NCBI GenBank assembly: GCA_021613335.1
Contig: JAJTWR010000332.1
Span: 1,847,001 to 1,911,000, forward strand
Reading direction: 5' to 3'
Source: Whitmania pigra
Lineage: Eukaryota > Annelida > Clitellata > Hirudinida > Haemopidae
Length of the DNA stretch: 64,000 nt
In this document: positions 36,922 through 50,910 of the stretch, piece after piece
How the letters are laid out: every line of letters begins with the position of its first letter
Numbering within the stretch: position 1 is the stretch's first letter
Position numbers and translations under genes: made by a program
Notes under the pieces: model-generated
Seen by the model: the letters and a program-made list of their open reading frames with translations, nothing else
Told to the model about the DNA's origin: nothing
Database searches by the model: none

Positions 36922-38600
36922 TGGATCTGGCTTGCCACTCATTTATTCAATTTATGGTATCAGTTTCATAATTTTATCACCTGTGATAAAACCTCTTAAA
37001 TAATATTATTATTGACTAATTGACAGTATTTATTGTCTTAATTAGATCATCTACCCGGGTGCCACACCACCATTTTAAAGACTAGAATTATATGTAACTT
37101 TGAATAATTGGCTGGAGTCAAGCTTCGTGTAAGAGTACATTTCCTTGTGCCTTAAGCACGTGCATCTGGCGCAATTTATGTATCTTGGCTTTTGAACACC
37201 TTCCAAATAATCTTATTATTTTATTAATGTCTTCAGCACAACTCAACGGCTAGGACAACAAACAATCTAGTCATTAGCGCCTCGCCGAGCTGCTAAGTAA
37301 AGACTGCTGCTTTTACTAGAGCCTGCAGTCCCCTGAACCAACCACAGTGATTTGTCTTAGTCAACTTCATAGTCATCATCATCACCATCATCAACATCTC
37401 GAAAGTCACCAACATTTCTGAATGCTACCGCTGCTTGTGCTATCCTATGTCTGTCGTGTTTCTAAGGTGTTCCTTTGGAGTTTGACAGAATGCAAACACT
37501 TCCAGGCTAAATTGTTACACAAATTTTTATCAAAATGGAAATATACGTGATTGATGTCAGTGCATAGTAAATACCTATTGAAGACCAGGAAACCCTAAAC
37601 ATTATCATAAAAAAGTTCTAGACACAAATAAGCACAGGCCATCGGCATCTCAGACTCTGAAAACCAACTGAAATTCATGAGCTGAAACACTAATCCTATG
37701 GCCACCCCAAAGCTTCAGCAATGATTTAGTGACATGAATGCATCCCCTGACGGCCATTTTTGAAATAGACGCAAGCACAAAATAAATACAGAAACTATAC
37801 TCGGACTGGACAGTGATTCAATATTGGAATATTAAATTAAGACATTAAATCAAACCAACGCCAGCATTCACTCCCAGTCACTAGACCCTCCACAGATCAT
37901 GTCGCCCCACTTTAATAACTGACAACAAGATTCGTCCCATGCCACAAGGTCTTAGTGAGTAACAGTAATGAAAAAAGAATTGTTGATTTCAATGATGACA
38001 TCCTAACTCCCAGTGAGGCATTGATCAAATTAGATGGACGCATACTACTCAGGAGTTTTCAAGAATAAATTAGGTGTAAGTGATCTTCCTCAAATGGAAG
38101 ACATCATTGTGTTATCATGGAAGTGAGAGATGGAGACATTTAATCAGTCTTCAAGGCATACAAGTGAGCGATGTCGCAAGTATACCATTCTATCATGTCC
38201 CACAGGAGCCATGTGTTGAACCAAATGTGCAAAAAGAAACAAACAGGGACATTGCCATCACTATTATCAATAAAATAGTTATAACACTCGGAGAGCTATG
38301 GTTAGTGCACAGACAAACAGAAAATAGATTCTGAAAATTAAACCAAAACACTTTTAAGCAATGTCAAATGGATCCAGGCACCTGGAATCCATGAAAAACA
38401 ACAAAATTCTTGACAAAACGTCTCAGCATTTCATGATTTTGGCAATGCAATTCATCAAAATAATATAATATCTCTTACAGAACGATCAAATTGGATGGAC
38501 GAATCGACAATACCAGCCATGCTGGCTAATGAACAAATTTTAACCAAAATTAAATCAATTAAGCAAACAAAAATCAAATTTAGTCAGGCAACTGATGACT
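36922..38600. other. intergenic stretch, no gene recognised
   Basis: This lies between PARP copy 2 and the CDC42 stop codon, and its right part is probably CDC42 3' UTR. The 38080-38334 frame has no domain and no splice context. Parts (37250-38340) are less AT-rich than their surroundings and look like old transposon sequence, but I could not place them. Confidence 0.4.
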
Positions 38601-40767
<2,167 letters not shown>

Positions 40768-41127
40768 ATGAAGCAGTCAATCATATTTTCTACCGTTTTG
40801 ATAATTGCACATTTAAGAGTTTTAAATTCTACCTCGGATGGGTATGACATTTATGACAACAAATCTTGAATTAAAACTTATATGATGTTGATATATCGAC
40901 TTTAAACTTATTATTTAAATAGCGATGATGACGAGCTGATGAATCTTGTGAGAGAATTCTTAAAACTTCTTCGGTCAAATGGTAACGGAAAAAATGATTA
41001 CAATTCCAAAAGAAAGATTGGTCGATTAACTCCAATGGGGTTCAAAGCGGAACTACCAATTCTGGTTAGATTACATTTGAAGATAGCACGGCTTTCCAAA
41101 TTCCATTTTGTGAAACTAGCTGTTTGA
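40768..41127 (+). CDS. predicted small secreted protein, two exons, unknown family
   Basis: Exon 40768-40841 begins MKQSIIFSTVLIIAHLRVLN, a clear hydrophobic signal peptide, and ends at a gtatga donor in phase 2. Exon 40923-41127 follows an aaatag acceptor, restores the phase (G then DDDEL) and ends in TGA. The joined product has about 92 residues. The mature part starts acidic (DDDE), then has a dibasic site (SKRKIG) and a basic hydrophobic tail, with no cysteines. This could be a peptide-hormone precursor or antimicrobial-like peptide, but I recognise no family. The evidence is only signal peptide plus compatible splicing. Confidence 0.4.
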
Positions 41128-42770
41128 AATAATCATGTAAATTCACGGTAATGAACTATTTCTAAATTTTTATTTTCTAATGACAAACCGTTATAAATTA
41201 TAATTAGATATTCTTATATTTAGAAAGTCTACGAAACTAACGATCTCAATTGGATGTTGTGAAAATTGAATCCATCAGAATCGTTCCATTTCTCAATAAT
41301 TTATTGCGCAATTTTAATGTTCAATGATGATATGAACAGCGAAAACATAGCTTTACCATGTTAAAATAGGGTTAAATGGACCTTTACTGAACTATTGAGA
41401 TCTATTGAGATAACAATTGTTTTTCGTTTTTATTCACTTTTGAATTCCTCTTTAGCCCTCATAAAACTTCAATAGTCATTTTAACATAACTACGAGCAAA
41501 AATTTTTTTAAAACCTTTGATTTTTTTCCGTTCCATTACCAAATTGACATAATATCGGGGCCGTGGCCGATTTGCCTAGGGTCCCGAAGTTTAAGTCGGC
41601 CGTCATGACAACAAGCGCTGAATCCGAATCAGTAATTCCGGTTTTTGGGTTTTCACTGAAAAAGTAAATTTGTGGTTCTCTCCATTTTTAGATATTCTAA
41701 AAATATTTTGGAGATTTTTTAAATTTTTTTGTAACATCTCCGCACTGAGTGATAAAAACTCGGGTAAACTAGTTTAATTTTGATGTATCTCTCAAAAAGT
41801 GAATGTACGTTCTGAACACATTCAAAAAACATTCTAATTGTAGCAGTATTTTACTATGAATCGGACAAAAACAGTAGAATACTTGTCGTGTCAAGAATTT
41901 ATTTAAGGTCAGTTGCGTAACTTAATGAATTAGACTGAATTTATAATAATGAGTGTAATAATAGTCAATTTATGAAACATCACATCACAATATTGGAGGT
42001 CCTGGTTCTTAGGAGTTTCTTGGATTTCTTGTCTCCTTGATGATCATCTGAAAGAGATGCTATTTCAGGGTGGCACTTTAAAATGGGAGGTTCCAGATGG
42101 CATGTTTAAAAAGGACGAATGCTTCAGTTGGAATTGGATGATTTATGGGCTGGTTGAAAGCTGGAACATGAGCAAATGCGATTAGATATGTTGTACAGAT
42201 GAGCGATATAAGTTATATTAGATGTTGCGATAAAGGTTATATTAGCTGTTGCGAGTGTTTTGTAGGCAGTGAGAGCATTTTGGAATATGACACGATGGCG
42301 AATAGGCAGTCCTAGTGCAGATGTTTCAGACAGGCAAATAATAATAATAATAATAGGCTTATAATAATGGCTATTATAAGAATTGTTCCAGTTGAAGCAA
42401 AGACATGAGGGAAATCGATTCTTGTTGCAATAACCCAAGCTGGAAAGAAGCAATCGCTAAGAACTAAGGTCCTTCATTCGATAGACTTTTTAAAATAAAA
42501 TGTAAAAGTTTGAAAGCTTAAAAATTATTTAGTATTTTGCGACATATTATAAAATATTCGTGGAGAAAATATTCACAAGTATATATTATTTTTACATATT
42601 TTTTCACCAAATAATAATAATAACAATTAATTTATAGGCCTTTTAATAGATGGCAACTAGATACAAAGAAGAATGTTGAAAACAAATATCCATTAATTTG
42701 TTTATTAACATTACCAATTTTCAGGGAGAAACATAAGGAAACGCTCGAAATTAATTACTATTTGATTTAG
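41128..42770. other. intergenic stretch; protease 5' exon(s) expected here
   Basis: The serine protease exon at 42771 needs at least one upstream exon with a start codon and signal peptide, which I could not identify in this AT-rich sequence. A short (TAA)n tract lies at 42340-42355. The 42124-42453 minus-strand frame looks spurious. Confidence 0.4.
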
Positions 42771-43765
42771 AAAAGGAGAAAGAGTGCTAATGAAGCGGTC
42801 TTTCCATGCGGTAGAACCCAAACGACACCCGCATTCGACAAAAGAATAATGGGCGGTCAAACGGCAATACCGCACTCCTGGCCTTGGCAAGTTCGTCTTC
42901 AGAGGAGCGAGGGTCCTTTCGCACACAACTTCAAGGACATTTGCGGAGCCACCATCGTCTCTCCTGAACACATTTTAACTGCGGCTCATTGTTTGTAAGT
43001 TCCTTCAGTAAATGCCGATTGACAAGATTTTGAAATGTTTACTAACATGGAAATTATTCACGTCCAATCCTCGTCTTCATTTTAACATCATTTATTTGAA
43101 ACATTTTAAAGGTGGGATACAGCAACAAACAAGAAAGACAAAAGATCGAAATATCGAGTTATAGCAGGGGATCACGATAGATCTACTGATAAGGACGGAT
43201 CAACGCAATTAATTGACGTCCAAAGCACCATCATACATCCTAACTACACTAGCGAGACTTCAAGAAACGACATTGCCATTTTAACATTAAAAAATTCATT
43301 GAATTTCAACGAGAACGTCAGCAGTTGTTGTCTCCCGGAAGAAAATCTCGTAACGGAAAAGCTCTGTTATGCGACTGGATGGGGAGATACTGAAAAGGGT
43401 AATTTCCAAAAAGCATCAAAATTTCATGAAATCACGTAACACCTAAAAATTTTGCAGGTCATTCCGACCTTCTCAAGCAAGTGAGACTTCCACTATTTTC
43501 AACCGAAGAATGCAAACAAAAGTTTTATGATCGAATGATGGGAGATGAAATGATATGTGCTGGCTACGAGGAAGGATACAAAGATACCTGCCAAGGTGAC
43601 AGCGGAGGTCCGCTAGTGTGCTTCGACAATGCAACTTGGGTTTTAGAAGGCGTTACAAGCTGGGGCATCGGTTGTGCTCTTCCTAGCAAACCCGGAGTTT
43701 ATACGAAAGTTGTTTCTTATCTCAGCTGGATAAAATCGGCCGTAGGAGGTGAGATTAGTTATTAG
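42771..43765 (+). CDS. trypsin-like serine protease (S1A), 5' end incomplete
   Basis: Three exons: 42771-42994, 43112-43398 and 43458-43765; about 272 residues lacking the signal peptide. A short pro-segment with one Cys (VFPCG) precedes the activation site KR then IMGGQ (usually IVGG). The catalytic triad is complete: His in TAAHC, Asp in NDIAIL and Ser in GDSGGP. Asp six residues before the Ser (DTCQGDSGG) gives trypsin specificity for Arg/Lys. The pro-segment Cys probably ties to the catalytic domain, as in secreted S1A proteases with a retained propeptide. It is probably extracellular or digestive. The first exon starts after a good acceptor (tttgatttag). Confidence 0.88.
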
Positions 43766-45397
43766 TTACGGCATAACATTCGAAAATTATGTATGAAATT
43801 AATAATTCGCCAACTTCCGGGTTTGTATTATTGTAATGTTTGTATTCAGAGGTTGTAATTAAAGTAACTTATTCTTAAATTAAGTCCAATAATGAAAACA
43901 CATAAGACCAGATAATAAATTGTTTAATTCTTGCGAGTATTGAGCGGTTATCAAGAGTCTCAAACATTTAAAATCTATTGCACACATGGATCATCGAATA
44001 AACATCGAATAAACTTTAAAAGCACTCATGGACACCAATCTCAAAAACTCGAAATTATTTCATTATATCTGAATGTAACGGGATATATAATTATATATTA
44101 TAATAACTGAGTGCTTAGAACAGTCCCGAAGAGGCGATATTTAACCATGGAAAATATCAGGCCTCTAATTTAATTAGAGGGTATTAAGGATATTAAATAA
44201 ATTCAAACACAACTAAATAATGGAATTCATGACATGTTAACACTTAAAGCGAGTTACCAAGAAAGGTCTTTGTCAGGTATTTCCAAATTTTGTTTATTTC
44301 CATTTGACAGCTAAAAGACGATATAGCGCAAAATAATTAAGCAAGTAGCACAACAACAAGAAAATTTAACACTAATGTGAACATGTCGATTGCTTCTCAT
44401 TGTAAATAATATACAGGCGAGGCTCAATTTTTGAAAGACAAATGTACATTTTCTGGCTGATCATTTGAAGTCCTTCTCGTTTCATTGATTTCATTTCTAT
44501 GAGTGCGAAAATCCATACTCACAAAAGTAAGAACTTTCAAAAGAAGTAATTCTGTAGCCTCGAATGCTTAATTGTCAACTGGAAAATTTGCTTTCCACGG
44601 AAATCCTAAATTCGAAATGTCTTTTTTTTTAAATCATTTGGTCGGCGAGGTCTTTTTTTAAATGAATAAAGTTTTCTTCTTGATTTCTGTGAGATTTATA
44701 GCATGCAATAAAAGGAATTACGACTCATTCCATTTCTGACACATCAAGATTTGGAAAACGTTTGACAAAGGATTCTGATTAAGATTTCAATGTTTCTTTA
44801 ATTGGTTAATTGATTTGAAATTTTGTTTAACACTGGCTAACTTTATGCACAAATTATTTTGCATGCATAATTTTCAGTTATTCACAGAATTTTAGAGCTG
44901 TCTGTTCATTGTAATGTTCATTTGATTACCGGAATCGACTTTTAAAAGCGCGACACTTCGTTACAACTTTCCAATTACATTAATTTCATTTTCTCCGTGT
45001 AATCTTTCAGTCTCCTAACAAGCCGAGAAGTTACCGCATACCAGGGAAAAAACCAACGACATTACTCAAAACCATTGTGCTACTTTGTTCATCACAGTTA
45101 CGTCAAGCTGGGATTTTAGGATCGTGACCATGAGCAATACTTCTTATCTCTAGTTAGAATGACACAATAAAGCAATTTGTCAAGTGAAGGAGATTATTTA
45201 TAGATTGCATTCTAGCAAATTGAAGATATAGCTACAAGGCCTTAAAATTTGTCTCTTTTAATTTACCAAAAGGATTTTTTGATAGAATGTCGAGAATGTT
45301 GCTTAAATGTAAAACTAAGTGGTAACAATAAATAACGATTTAAAACGTTTTAAACATTCAATCTTTGCGGATGGAATTTCTTTGAAGGCAAAAGGAA
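43766..45397. other. intergenic stretch, nothing recognised
   Basis: AT-rich spacer between the protease and the SLC46-like gene. A weak AATAAA lies at 43914-43919. No frame, repeat or RNA gene stands out. Confidence 0.45.
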
Positions 45398-47396
45398 ATG
45401 GTGCATGACATTGAAAATAATAATGTAAATTATGTAGTCGAAAGAAGCTCGAGCAGTAACAGCAATTCTGAATCTAAGACGGATAACCAAGAAACGAGTG
45501 ATGGACAGAAAAGGAGTTTTAACAAGAAAGTATTTTCGGCCGAATTTATGTTTTTCTTATTTAAAGTTGCCGAGGGAATTTTGGAACCCAGCATTCGCAT
45601 GTACCTTTATGACAGCGTTTGCCTCAACCTCTTCTCGGATTCCGATTACAATCACATCTGCAGCAACTTATCAAGTGATCTTGATAAAGAAATTCTTGTC
45701 CAAGAGATGACTGCCACGTACATGGCTCATTACAAGGTATGGCTTATTTATGTTTATGTACGACTATTTTATTTGTAATAAAGGCGCAATAATAGATAGT
45801 AACACTTCCTAAAAAAAAATTAGTTAACTTATTTAAATAGAAAATTAAATAATAATTCTTGAATTAACTAAGAACTGGTTGAATCTGTTTCAGCTTCTCG
45901 TTAACCTACCGGCACTTGTGATGGTTCTTTGCTGTGGAATGTGGAGCGACAATGGGGGACGAATAACACCCATTATATTCACTTGCCTAGGTACTTCGCT
46001 AGCCTGCATCACTTTCATGTTTAGTTCATTGAAAATTCTGTGGGAATCACCGAATCTCGTCCTTCTACTTGTGGGATCTGGCGTGAGGGGAGCATTTGGC
46101 AGATCTGCAATCATGACAATGACTGTAAATAGCTATGTCTCTGATTATAGTTCCATCCATTCGCGTACCACTCACCTCAGCAACTTGATAGCTATGAGCA
46201 ACTTCGGATATCTCCTAGGATCGTCTGTTTCAGGCAACCTTTTGGAAAGGATGGACTCCAGTTTTGTCTTCATGATCATAACGATTTTTAACTCTATATG
46301 TGCATTGATAGCATATTTCTTGATGTCTGAGAATAAAGACGCCGAACATTCGAAATGCGAGAAGGAGGAAAATTCCGAATCTAGAATAGACACTAACGAA
46401 GTCGAAAGACTGCCTCTGATAACAGAAAGGCCTTGCCGGTCAACGAAATATAGCACAATATCGGCATCTGAAGGTATTCTCAATTCAGGCCATGAAGTAG
46501 ACAACTATAATTGTGAAGACGACCAGCCTTCAACGACTGTTATCGAAAGCCGTAAAGATCAGGAATCTCTTTCTCAAGACTTAGAGGAAATAATTTCATC
46601 ATACTCAGTATCCAACGGCGTCCATGCTCATGATCAAGACGTGGCAGACAAACATCAAAATGGTAGTGATGGTTCCATAACTGCAGCGAGCCATGGAAAC
46701 CATACCGAAAGAGTTAAAATGCTGAACTGTTTTTTCGTGCTGTTAAGGAAGAGACCTAACCAAAAAAGACGCATAATATTGGCCTTATTCTTAGTTCTTT
46801 ATATGCATCAAATGAACAAAAGTGGCGAAGGTGACATCTATTTGCTCTACGTCAAGAAATCCCCTCTGAGCATCAGCAAGTCGATTTATGGATATCTCGT
46901 GTCGGGCAGTTATGCCTCAATGGGTTTATTCGCTTTCATAGTGCCAAAGCTGCTCAACTTGCTCAATTGCAAAGTGAGAGATAGCACGCTAGCAGTAGTC
47001 GGAATCGTTTTTAAAATAGGAAGCCTTATCCTTTTGTGCTTCTCGGGAAAGGTATGGATGCTGACGGTCGTATCCTTCCTTACGGGAGCAATCTCGCTGA
47101 CAGTTTCTTCTTCCAGATCTCTGGTGAGTAAAATCATCGAAACGCGGGAGTTAGGAAGAGCATTCTCACTAATTTCCAGCGGAGAAACACTCTGCAACTT
47201 CCTCGGTTCGTTAGCATACACGTCGATATATCGAGCCACGGCGCACATTAATCCTGAAGTGGGTTTCATGGTCGAGGCTGGCGTATATGCCATCCTAATG
47301 CTCATAATGATAAACATTTCCCTGCAAGTCACATGTTTCAATCAAGCTATCGATAATCAAGGAAGCCATTCTCGCAACACTCGTGAACTTAGTTAA
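45398..47396 (+). CDS. SLC46-like major facilitator transporter
   Basis: Two exons, 45398-45736 and 45894-47396, give 613 residues. A hydrophilic N-terminus with a serine/asparagine-rich run precedes the first membrane helix (FMFFLFKVAEGILEPSIRMY), whose EP motif is typical of SLC46. Exon 2 opens with LLVNLPALVMVLCCGMWSD, the MFS motif-A region (G-x3-D-x-x-G-R at GMWSDNGGR). About 12 membrane segments can be counted, six before and six after a long acidic central loop (about residues 255-380). That loop is longer than in human SLC46A1-A3 (about 460 residues). SLC46 members move folates, heme, or muropeptide-type compounds with protons; the substrate here is open. The long loop may be regulatory. 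Confidence 0.8.
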
Positions 47397-47443
47397 TTTA
47401 GCATTTAGACAGACTTCTTACTCAATCAAGTTTCATTGCTCTA

Positions 47444-47449
47444 AATAAA
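47444..47449 (+). promoter_or_regulatory. candidate poly(A) signal of the SLC46-like gene
   Basis: An AATAAA hexamer lies 48 bp after the stop codon, followed by a T/G-rich stretch (tttgtttatttgtg), a good polyadenylation context. Confidence 0.55.
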
Positions 47450-47627
47450 GATTGCAAATTTGTTTATTTGTGAGCAAAAACAATCAACGTTTGCACCGAA
47501 ACAATAAAGTAACTATTTCAGCCCTATTCATAGCTGTTAGTAATAATTATAAAAATTACTTTTACAACATGATTACTAACAATTAGTTACTAATAATCAG
47601 TTGTTACGAAGCATTCAAATAACAAAG

Positions 47628-50256
47628 TTAATATGCCAAAACATCTGATTTGATAATATTCCAATGCTCCCTCAGAGATGTTTTGATTGAGTCATCTGCA
47701 AATATGTAGCTGATGCTGTCATAACTCAACCTCCAAAGATCTTTCTCAGTTAATTTGAAGGTGTTACTGGCTAAGAGGAATTCCTTAGTCAATGATGTTG
47801 AAAATACACCTTTATCATCAGTCTGGTAAAATAAAATTTACTCACTAAATATATAAAAAATTTAATCCATCCCCTTTTCCATATATTACAAATAAGTATT
47901 CACAACTCAGAAGCCATATACAGTCAACACAATTTTGTAGCATCAAGAAAAACACATATCAATAACAATATTATTGAAATATCTAAGGAGTTATTTCAAA
48001 AAAAGTTATTTCCCTCAATTATAAATGTATCCAACTAACACAAATGGATATAGGTTGAGCTCTTTCAATCCAGAACTCAATGTGATGTTCTTCAAGTGAA
48101 AGTACTGTCCCACCCATGACATTGGAAGTGAGGCAAAGTTCTAAGAAATATCAATTGCTGTGACAATCACATTAGAGTCATAATGAGAAGCATCCCATTA
48201 ATTTACAAAAATTTTTATTTGTTTCAACATTGTTGCAAGAGGTGCTAACATTCAGAGAAATTTTGCTATAAAAATCAAATGAAGACAAAAGAGAATCAAT
48301 GGTAAACAATTTGGGGAGCGAATGAAGGGCCTTATATTCATGCTTATTCTGAATGACTAGAAGAACAAGTACAGGTTAACAATCACTAATCCAGCATCAC
48401 TAGGATCAGGAGAGTGCCATATTAGCCATTTTCTGGATTAATGATTGATTAGGTTAGAATACCCATTAACCACCTCATCCCAAAATTACAATAACTTGGT
48501 ATTAAGTTGGTTAATAAAAAAAAGAGAATTATCTGAAGAAATTCAAGAGAAACTACATAGAAACACAGATAACTAGAGTCTCAGGCAAAATAATTGGTCC
48601 CTTACAAGTAATTCTATTGATTTACACAAGAAAGATCATCACTGCCACTTGTGTTTGGTACCTGAATTTTTGAGTGCCTTATGTATCCAAATAGAATGTA
48701 AAAGCATTTTTTAATCGATCGACTTAAAGCCCAATCCCGAGGGAATGCAAACCATTCGGCCAACCTGCCCATGTGGTCATACAAAATCTTGAGACTGGCT
48801 TAAAAGCTGGAGCAGCAACAACAAAACAACAGAAAATAAGAAAAATTGTTTATAACCTATGGGAATTTTATGTTTATTGACTTGTTCAATGAACTTGTTA
48901 CATCCTTCATACTTTGGTAGCAAAAATGTTGCATGCCCAATCCTGTCTGGCAAGACCGAAAGAAAAGCCTCTATTTCTTCAATTCGGTTGGGTATCTGAT
49001 GATAAATCACTTAACATATACTTAAATTCTAGATATAACCTTGTATATATATATATATTTATTATATTTAAAATTAAAAACTTAAAAATGATGGTAAGAA
49101 AGTTTAATTGCATCAGTTCAATCATAGTGAAATGTCATAACCCCCAAAGTGGGTACTTTCTATCTGTTTGTGGCTAGGTTTATTTGATTTAAAAATTTAT
49201 TTAAAAAGATGAACAATTTTCAAACTTCAGCAAGATGAATTGTGAGCTTGAAGTGATTTTCTTTGGCTGCATTTAACACTGGAATGAAGTCATTGACATT
49301 CTTGGTCTTTAAAAAATATTTATTATCATGAATGCTGCACTCATATGATGCTTCAACTACCACCAGATTAAGTAATTATAAGAGCAATGTTTCTTGTAAA
49401 AACTTGAATATGGTTTATGTTTTTCATTTGTGTAAAATAACCTCAAAAATGAATGAATATCACCAACTCCAACATTTACCTCAGGATTTCCACTGAGATC
49501 AATTCCAACAATTAGTGGGCCATTTAAGTTACCACTATTCTCAATGTAACTGTCCCTATAAAACTTTGCCAACTCCAAGTTGTCCCAAGCATCTTCCAGT
49601 GATCTTCCCCTATCAATTGATATGATTACCCTGACAACTATTAATCCTGCTGCACATGCTTCCGAATCCATAATGGCTGACAAAACACTCTCTATGTATG
49701 ATCTTTTGGTCATCCCCATATTCGCGTTCGCCTTGGGTGTTGTACGAAGTTCAAGATATTTGACATTTTCATTTGCAAAGTCTTCAATTACGTCTTTAGT
49801 TATCTTGAACATGTTCAAATTAATGGAAATTGATAAACTATTAAACAAATAATTTCTTAAATTGTCAACCTATTTAACCTAAACTATCATAACTATCAGT
49901 CAACTCACCATATAAATAGCCTCATTGCTGCTGCACAATTCATGCACCAACTTGAAAGTTTCAAAGCATCTGCAAAATTGGACATCTTTACTTCCACATT
50001 TATAAAGCCTAGAAAACTTCAAAAGTACAAACGAAGCAAGTGAGTTGACTTCCTGAAGAACAATCTCCGTTCTTCCTGATTTTTCAAGTAATTTTTTAAT
50101 TGTGTTTGTACTACATGAACCATTGAGATGAGCGTGGAGTTCCTAGCTCGTTTAATAAATAAAAAAATTCAAAAGATATTCATCGGGAATATGTCTGCAT
50201 CAAAAACATCAATTCCGTATTACAATCTTAGGCAACTTCCTGCAGAAAACCTCCAT
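47628..50256 (-). CDS. ADAL: ADAL, N6-methyl-AMP (adenosine deaminase-like) deaminase
   Basis: Seven exons: 50256-50224, 50142-49909, 49803-49480, 49306-49226, 48995-48857, 48140-48040 and 47822-47628; 368 residues (human 355). The metal site and catalytic residues are all there: KIELHAHLNG (HxH), KLTIHLAE (His and Glu), LPDRIGHATF (His) and CTDDKGVF (two Asp). The block YLELRTTP after TKDVI is specific to the ADAL branch. The enzyme hydrolyses N6-methyl-AMP and related N6-substituted purine nucleotides to IMP, clearing modified bases from RNA turnover; it is cytosolic. The first exon encodes only 11 residues (MEVFCRKLPKI). A 250-bp Tigger-like repeat lies in the intron between exons 5 and 6. 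Confidence 0.93.
48373..48620. repeat. Tigger-like transposon end, in an ADAL intron
   Basis: It begins gtacaggttaacaatcacta and matches, with many substitutions, 57674-57910 over about 240 bp. Shared anchors are gagtgccatattagccattt versus gggtgccatattagacattt, gattaggttagaat and aataattggtcc. The cagGTT-aacaatcactaatcc terminus is a Tigger-like end. This copy has no coding part. Confidence 0.65.
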
Positions 50257-50910
50257 TCCGAAACCGATCAACACGAACGACAACGACCTCAACCGGCAAA
50301 TTATTTTTAAAATGAGAAATGTGAGGTAATATCCTAATTAATTTTGTGGTTAAATTTAACATTTATAGGAACAGTTTCCACATTCTCAAAAAAAAAACAA
50401 AAAAACAAATTAACACGTTTTGTGTGAGTTTAGTAAAATTTTGAAATTAGCATTTAGGTGACGGTAACTAACACATAAATTAAGCCTTTTAAGAATCTGA
50501 TAATATCGGTAACGAGAACATAGCAGGGCAAAATAATTTTACTGTTGCGCTCGGAAAACTTCAGTAAAACTCCTGGCCAGAACACGCAATCAACCGCATC
50601 TTTTAAGCCTTGGATATTGACCCAGTTGAGACCACCAATCATTTATTAAATCGCAAACAAGCTAAAATGTTACAACTGAATAACTTATTCCTGTCTGACT
50701 ACAAATGCAGTTAAAATATCAAACAATTTTAAGGTCAACGTCACGCCTGTCTCCCACAAAACAAATCCAAACAATATCCAAAAATACTTGAACACATTAA
50801 AATTAAAGATAATGTTTTTCTTGAGACCCACATAAAAATTGGAAAAAGATAATGTCTTCCTCTCAGAGGTGAAAATTAGACGTATAATCCAAATGATTTG
50901 GATTAGAGCA

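Noticed and set aside
50454..50642. Possible 13th GALNT7 exon
   Set aside because: The preceding exon reads VQVW then TGA at the position where GALNT7 proteins end, and this frame has no lectin-domain character.
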